From: Glaesserella sp041814905
GTDB taxonomy: Bacteria > Pseudomonadota > Gammaproteobacteria > Enterobacterales > Pasteurellaceae
Length of the DNA: 64,000 nt
Assembly: GCF_041814905.1 (NCBI RefSeq)
Contig: NZ_JBGXYA010000002.1
Coordinates: 26,456 to 90,455 of the forward strand
Direction: 5' to 3'
The notes below the pieces were generated by a model. The model saw only the letters and a program-made list of their open reading frames with translations. It was not told the origin of the DNA and ran no database searches. Within the stretch, counting starts at the first letter, position 1. Each line of letters begins with the position of its first letter. Below, in pieces: positions 59,153 through 64,000 of the stretch. The position numbers and the translations under genes are program-made.

Positions 59153-62100
59153 TTATTCAAATTCCAATTCTACTGCATTTTCGCCTAAAAAATCTTTAAG
59201 CTTATTCAGCATCTCTTCTTTGGGAGTAATCCGCCATTCAACGCCACCTTTCAGCAGCACTCTTCCTTCCGGGCTTTGGTAATAAAAATGTAGCGGTAGC
59301 GTGCCTTCGTTATAAGGTTCAATAATTGCAGTGAGCTGTTTAATAAATTGTGCGTTTATTTGATCTTGGTTTATCGCTAATGCTAAGCTTTTGGCGTAAC
59401 GGCTACGGGCATCGTCGAGGGTAATTAATTCTCGAGCCGACATTTTTAATCCGCCACTAAAATCATCAAACTGGACTGAACCGGTCGCAATAATGATTTG
59501 ATCTTGTTGCAATCGATCTCCATAAGTTTCCAACGCCTCGGAAAACAGTGTGATATCCAGTTTACCTGCGCGATCTTCAATGGTTGCAATACCGATTCGA
59601 CTACCGCGTTTAGTTACTGCTATACGTGATGCCATGACTAAACCGGCAACGGTTGTAGTTTGTCCTCGACGGGTTGCTTGTAGCTCATTTAATCTCGTCG
59701 GAGCATAGTGAGATAGCTCTTTTAAAAATCTGCCGACAGGATGACCGCTCAGATATAAACCCAATGTGGATTTTTCCCCCTCGAGAATAGTTTGTTCCGT
59801 CCATTTCGGCGTGTTGGCATAAGCATTCTGCACTTCTTCAGGGGTTTCGGTCAAAACACCGAACATATCGCTTTGCCCCAAGGCTTCCATTTTGCTGTGT
59901 TGATCGGACGCTTTCAGGGCATCTTCTAAATTCTTCATTAAGGCGGCACGGTGCGGCCCGAGTTTATCGAAAGCTCCCGCCATAATTAAGCCTTCAAACG
60001 TACGACGGTTGACCTTTTTCAAATCAACACGGGCGGTCAGATCAAACAGGTCTTTGAAAATCCCGTCTTTGTTGCGAGCCTCCAAAATTGCATCTATCGG
60101 GCCTTCGCCTACGCCTTTAATCGCTCCTAAACCATAGACAATTTCACCTTTTTCATTGACGCTAAAACGGTGTTTACCACTGTTAATGTCGGGCGGAACG
60201 ACGGTTAAGCCCATATTGATACATTCATCGTAGAAGCCGACAATTTTATCGGTATTGTCCATCTCGGAGGTCATTACCGCCGCCATGAATTCCGCAGGAT
60301 AGTGGGTTTTGAGCCACAAGGTTTGGTAAGAGACCAACGCATAAGCCGCCGAGTGCGATTTATTAAATCCATAGCCTGCGAATTTCTCTACAAGGTCGAA
60401 GATCTTCATCGCTAATTCGCCGTCCACGCCTTTTTCGATCGCGCCTTTCTCAAAAATCGCCCGTTGTGCCGCCATTTCTTCCGGTTTTTTCTTACCCATC
60501 GCACGACGGAGTAAATCCGCACCACCCAACGTATAGCCTGCCAATACCTGTGCTATTTGCATAACTTGCTCTTGATAAACAATAATGCCGTAGGTCGGTT
60601 CTAAAATAGGTTGTAGCCATTCATGCTGATATTGCGCATCAGGGTATGAAATCGGTTCATTGCCGTGTTTACGATCGATAAAGTTTTGCACCATACCGGC
60701 TTCTAACGGGCCGGGACGGAATAATGCTACAAGCGCGATAATATCTTCAAAGTTACTCGGCTGTAGGCGTGAAATCAGATCTTTCATGCCGCGCGATTCC
60801 AGCTGGAACACCGCCGTCGTTTTTGCCGCTTTTAATAATTTAAAGGCTTTTTCATCATCAAGAGGAATGCTTTCAATTCGAACAAGCGGTTTACCTTCAC
60901 GTTCAAGACGTTGGTTAATCATTTCCAGCGCCCATTTGATGATGGTCAGCGTGCGCAAACCTAAGAAGTCAAACTTCACCAAGCCGGCGTATTCCACATC
61001 GTTTTTATCGAAATGGGTAACGGGATGCAAACCCTCCGAATCGCAATAGAGCGGGGAAAAATCGGTAATCGCCGTCGGTGCAATCACCACACCGCCGGCA
61101 TGTTTTCCGGCGTTTCGGGTTACACCTTCGAGCTTACGCGCCATGTCCACCAAAGCTTTAACTTCTTCATCGGCGTCATACAGCTCAGGCAGTTTCGGTT
61201 CGGCTTCAAACGCTTTTGCCAAGGTCATGCCCGGATCAGGCGGAATAAGTTTGGAAATACGATCGACAAAGCTGTAAGGGTGTCCGAGTACACGCCCGAC
61301 ATCGCGGATCACCGCTTTTGCCGCCATGGTACCAAAGGTAATGATCTGTGAAACCGCTTGGCGACCGTAAGTTTCCGACACGTGTTCGATGACACGATCC
61401 CGACCGTCCATACAGAAATCCACGTCGAAATCGGGCATAGATACCCGTTCAGGATTTAAGAAACGCTCAAAAAGCAAATCGAATTCAAGGGGATCAAGAT
61501 CGGTGATTTTCAATGCGTAAGCAACCAATGATCCCGCTCCTGAGCCGCGTCCCGGTCCGACAGGAATATCGTTATCTTTCGACCATTGAATAAACTCCAT
61601 TACGATCAAAAAGTAGCCGGGAAAGCCCATTTGGTTGATCACATCTAATTCAATTTGCAATCTTTCGTCATAAACAGACCGCTTGTCTTTGCGGATTTCG
61701 GGATCCGGAAAGAGAAATTCCAAACGTTCTTCAAGCCCTTCCTGTGATTTTTTGATTAAGAAGTCTTCAACGGAAAGATCGCCCGTCGGGAAATTCGGTA
61801 AGAAATATTCGCCCAAACGAATGGTCACGTTACAGCGTTGGGCGATTTGTATCGTATTTTCAATCGCTTGTGGAATATCGGCAAACAGATCGCACATTTC
61901 CTGCTCACTACGGAAATATTGTTGTGCGGAGTATTTCTTCGGACGTTTCGGGTCGTCTAAAGTAAAACTGTCGTGAATGGCAACACGGATTTCGTGGGCT
62001 TCAAAATCGTCCTGTTTTAAGAACATCACATCATTCACGGCAACCAGCGGAATTGCAAATTTTTGCGAAAAAGTGACCGCTTGTTGAATGTAACGTTCTT

Positions 62101-62629
62101 CGTCCGAGCGCCCGGTTCGGCAAAGGGAAAGATAGTAATGATTCGGATAGTATTGTTGATAAAAGTTCAGTAGTTGTTCCGCTTCAGCGAAATTTTCCTT
62201 AAGCAACGCTTTGCCGACATCTCCGTTTCGACCGCCCGAAAGCAGAATGACGCCCTCGTTATGTTCCGCCAACCACGCTTTTTCCACGATAGGGAATTCT
62301 ACGTAGCCTTTTTGATAAGCCTTTGAAAGTAAAAGAGTAATGTTGTGATAGCCGGTATTGTTTTTGGCTAATAAAGTGAGCTCGTATACCTCGTCACTCT
62401 CAGGCTCCGAGCGAACAACGACATCCGCCCCGACAATCGGTTTTACGCCGGATCCCAACGCTTCACCATAGAAACGCACCAAGCCGCAAAAATTGGTGAA
62501 GTCGGTTAACGCCATGGCAACCATATTGTTGGCAACACAGGTTTTGACTAACGGCTTCACTTTTGCCAAGCCGTTAATCATGGAGAAATCACTGTGAACT
62601 TTTAGGTGAACAAAACGAGGTTGGGACAT
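59153..62629 (-). CDS. dnaE: DNA polymerase III alpha subunit
   Basis: A 1158-residue replicative polymerase. PHP domain at residues 1-270 (LKVHSDFSMINGL), catalytic C-family core with the two Asp in MPDFDVDFCMDGRDRV near 400, PGRGSGAGSLVAYALKI near 360, helix-hairpin-helix region near 830 and the internal clamp motif GQSDMFG near 920. OB domain near 1000. Length near E. coli DnaE (1160). I start at MSQPRFVHLKVHSD, aligning with E. coli and preceded by AAGGA; an ATG four codons up is possible. 11 bp after lptG. Uptake signals at 60882, 61678 and 62076. Confidence 0.97.
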   Translation of the reverse strand: MSQPRFVHLKVHSDFSMINGLAKVKPLVKTCVANNMVAMALTDFTNFCGLVRFYGEALGSGVKPIVGADVVVRSEPESDEVYELTLLAKNNTGYHNITLLLSKAYQKGYVEFPIVEKAWLAEHNEGVILLSGGRNGDVGKALLKENFAEAEQLLNFYQQYYPNHYYLSLCRTGRSDEERYIQQAVTFSQKFAIPLVAVNDVMFLKQDDFEAHEIRVAIHDSFTLDDPKRPKKYSAQQYFRSEQEMCDLFADIPQAIENTIQIAQRCNVTIRLGEYFLPNFPTGDLSVEDFLIKKSQEGLEERLEFLFPDPEIRKDKRSVYDERLQIELDVINQMGFPGYFLIVMEFIQWSKDNDIPVGPGRGSGAGSLVAYALKITDLDPLEFDLLFERFLNPERVSMPDFDVDFCMDGRDRVIEHVSETYGRQAVSQIITFGTMAAKAVIRDVGRVLGHPYSFVDRISKLIPPDPGMTLAKAFEAEPKLPELYDADEEVKALVDMARKLEGVTRNAGKHAGGVVIAPTAITDFSPLYCDSEGLHPVTHFDKNDVEYAGLVKFDFLGLRTLTIIKWALEMINQRLEREGKPLVRIESIPLDDEKAFKLLKAAKTTAVFQLESRGMKDLISRLQPSNFEDIIALVALFRPGPLEAGMVQNFIDRKHGNEPISYPDAQYQHEWLQPILEPTYGIIVYQEQVMQIAQVLAGYTLGGADLLRRAMGKKKPEEMAAQRAIFEKGAIEKGVDGELAMKIFDLVEKFAGYGFNKSHSAAYALVSYQTLWLKTHYPAEFMAAVMTSEMDNTDKIVGFYDECINMGLTVVPPDINSGKHRFSVNEKGEIVYGLGAIKGVGEGPIDAILEARNKDGIFKDLFDLTARVDLKKVNRRTFEGLIMAGAFDKLGPHRAALMKNLEDALKASDQHSKMEALGQSDMFGVLTETPEEVQNAYANTPKWTEQTILEGEKSTLGLYLSGHPVGRFLKELSHYAPTRLNELQATRRGQTTTVAGLVMASRIAVTKRGSRIGIATIEDRAGKLDITLFSEALETYGDRLQQDQIIIATGSVQFDDFSGGLKMSARELITLDDARSRYAKSLALAINQDQINAQFIKQLTAIIEPYNEGTLPLHFYYQSPEGRVLLKGGVEWRITPKEEMLNKLKDFLGENAVELEFE

Positions 62630-62640
62630 AGGTTCCTTCA

Positions 62641-63711
62641 TTAATCACGTTTTTTATTCAATAGCCACCAAACCGCACAGAGACAGAGCAGACTTGGCGT
62701 TAACGCGCCTATCGGTACAGGTAGCCATGAAACGACAAGGCTTAAATTACCGAAGACGATATTGGCGACATAGAATACGAAGCCGGCGAGGATCCCGATG
62801 ACGATTTTGGCGCCCATCGTGCTACTGCGCAGCGGTCCGAAAATAAACGAAATGGCGAGTAGCATCATTACCGCCATGGAGATCGGTTGGAAAACTTTGC
62901 GCCAAAAGGTGATTTCAAAGCGTTTCGGATCCTGCCCGGTTTCTTTCAAAAAGCCGACATAATCCGCCAAACCGGTGATAGAAAGCGACTCCGGTTTTAA
63001 TGAAACGATGCCGAGTTTGCTTGGCGTAATACTGGTTTTCCAAACTTGATCGCTTTCTTTTGATTGATGGATACTATCCCCGTTAATCGTTGACTTTTCG
63101 ACGTTCTGCAAGATCCAACCCTGTGGATTGGAATAAGTTGCTTGGTTTGCTCGAAGTATCGATTTGAGTTCGCGTTTGTCGAATTCATAAATTAATAAAC
63201 CGTTTAAATGGGTTTCGCTGCTGATTTGACGGATATAAATAAAATCTTTACCGTCTTTCGCCCAAAATCCGCCTTGTGTGGCAAGCATGGAACCACCACT
63301 TTGGGCGATTGAGCGCATATTGCGGGCGTATTGTTCCGTTTGCGGTACGCCCCATTCACCGATAAGCATGGTAAAAATCACCAACGGAATCGCCGTTTTC
63401 ATTACCGCCAAACCAATACGGAAGCGGGAGAACCCGGATGCCTGCATTACAACCAGTTCACTGCGGCTGGCAAGGTTGCCTAAGCCCATTAATGAGCCGA
63501 GTAGCGCCGCAATAGGGAAAAAAGTCTCTACATCACGGGGAATGGTTAAGAAAGTATAGTATGCCGCATGTAATCCGTCGTAAGAACCTTGACCGACCGC
63601 CCGAAATTCTTCGACGAATTTAATAATTGCTCCTAACCCGACCAACATAAAAAGGGTAAGCATAATGGAGGAAAGAATAGTTTTTCCGATATAACGTTCT
63701 AATACATTCAT
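62641..63711 (-). CDS. lptG: LPS export permease LptG
   Basis: A 356-residue permease of the LptBFGC exporter that moves lipopolysaccharide from the inner membrane towards the outer membrane. MNVLERYIGKTILSSIMLTLFMLVGL is the family start; six membrane segments surround a periplasmic jellyroll domain (about residues 125-255), with the last three helices at about 270-350. Length equals E. coli LptG (360). 1 bp after lptF. Confidence 0.96.
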   Translation of the reverse strand: MNVLERYIGKTILSSIMLTLFMLVGLGAIIKFVEEFRAVGQGSYDGLHAAYYTFLTIPRDVETFFPIAALLGSLMGLGNLASRSELVVMQASGFSRFRIGLAVMKTAIPLVIFTMLIGEWGVPQTEQYARNMRSIAQSGGSMLATQGGFWAKDGKDFIYIRQISSETHLNGLLIYEFDKRELKSILRANQATYSNPQGWILQNVEKSTINGDSIHQSKESDQVWKTSITPSKLGIVSLKPESLSITGLADYVGFLKETGQDPKRFEITFWRKVFQPISMAVMMLLAISFIFGPLRSSTMGAKIVIGILAGFVFYVANIVFGNLSLVVSWLPVPIGALTPSLLCLCAVWWLLNKKRD

Positions 63712-63712
63712 G

Positions 63713-64000
63713 TCAGTGTGTTACCTTTTTTGCACTGAGACGATAGCGCAATGCAGAAAACCATTTGCTATCCCAACTGTTTAATACAATCCCGAGGATC
63801 AAGAACCCAATAGAAACCAGAGGCATCAACAAAGAGGCATCAACCTTACCTGAGCCGCCCGCTGATTTTAATGAACTTTGTAGCAGGAAATAGATTAAAT
63901 ACATCAATAGTGCCGGCAACAGTTTGGCAAAGCGCCCTTGGCGCGGGTTAACGCTGCTCATCGGTACGGCAAGTAACGCCATTAGCGGTGTGGCGAAAAT
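63713..64000 (-). CDS. lptF: LPS export permease LptF (partial, 3' end)
   Basis: The C-terminal 95 residues of LptF; the 5' part lies beyond the window. It holds MSSVNPRQGRFAKLLPALLMYLIYFL, TSLKSAG-like LKSAGGSGKVD, and the final membrane helix, matching the LptF end. It pairs with LptG, 1 bp downstream. Read through to base 64000 the frame stays open (IFATPLMALLAVP). Confidence 0.92.
   Translation of the reverse strand: MFATPLMALLAVPMSSVNPRQGRFAKLLPALLMYLIYFLLQSSLKSAGGSGKVDASLLMPLVSIGFLILGIVLNSWDSKWFSALRYRLSAKKVTH

Noticed and set aside
1..64000. An undescribed system, mobile element, CRISPR array, prophage, toxin-antitoxin or defence locus
   Set aside because: Nearly every gene is a recognisable core gene in a familiar neighbourhood; I saw no regular spaced repeats, transposase or integrase motifs, and no tRNA-like cloverleaf.

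Overview
The window reads as an ordinary stretch of core chromosome from a Pasteurellaceae bacterium of the Actinobacillus pleuropneumoniae / Mannheimia type. Three things support this. By eye I find 27 exact copies of the 9-base uptake signal ACAAGCGGT, the Apl-type signal, and no exact copy of the Haemophilus-type AAGTGCGGT. The comABCDE competence operon is present. Gene neighbourhoods match gamma-proteobacteria (comABCDE/hofMNOPQ-like genes next to mrcA-aroK-aroB-dam; rsmC divergent from holD-rimI; argR divergent from mdh; proQ-prc; ldtD-mepK-ycbL). Base composition is moderately A+T rich. I see no rRNA, tRNA, CRISPR array, insertion sequence, prophage, toxin-antitoxin pair or defence gene.

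Layout. 1-9.8 kb: AI-2E-type exporter, htpX, dinB, lysO, CYTH triphosphatase, uvrD, groES-groEL. 10-16.7 kb: RimL-like acetyltransferase, srmB, rimI-holD, rsmC, pth-ychF, yfcH-like epimerase. 16.7-20.9 kb: argR/mdh, small lipoprotein, cnoX, trxB, cold-shock protein. 21-31 kb: proQ-prc, then the envelope genes ldtD, mepK, ycbL, mlaA, then (minus strand) SDR-dsbD-yrbG. 31-34.2 kb: arginine importer artPIQM. 34.2-39 kb: ydcH-like, chalcone-isomerase-like secreted protein with treR, then nusB-thiL-pgpA-LysE exporter. 39-48 kb: comABCDE divergent from mrcA, then aroK-aroB-dam. 48-55 kb: YhbP-like, metR, azlCD, metE, phoA. 55-64 kb: an unbroken minus-strand run lptF-lptG-dnaE-waaA-coaD-orn-tsaE-amiB.

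The most useful signals outside genes are regulatory. A paired ARG box lies upstream of artP and another in the argR-mdh gap; both pairs have 21-bp centre-to-centre spacing and the half-site TGCAT rather than TGAAT. Three tandem 8-bp MET boxes precede metE, in the gap it shares with the divergent exporter pair azlCD. A perfect-core LexA box precedes dinB and a one-mismatch LexA box precedes uvrD. A sigma-32-like promoter precedes groES. Inverted uptake-signal pairs act as likely terminators. Taken together, the window shows SOS, heat-shock, arginine and methionine control of core genes.

I looked for an undescribed system and did not find one I could defend. The less explained items are a chalcone-isomerase-like secreted protein joined to treR, a CnoX with no cysteine in its CxxC-equivalent motif, an exporter pair lodged in the methionine locus, and symmetric elements between comA and mrcA. 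Start codons were moved inward from the longest frame where Shine-Dalgarno spacing or family alignment argued for it (htpX, dinB, the RimL-like gene, srmB, ychF, mdh, the DUF3761 lipoprotein, proQ, mepK, ycbL, dsbD, treR, phoA, orn, dnaE).
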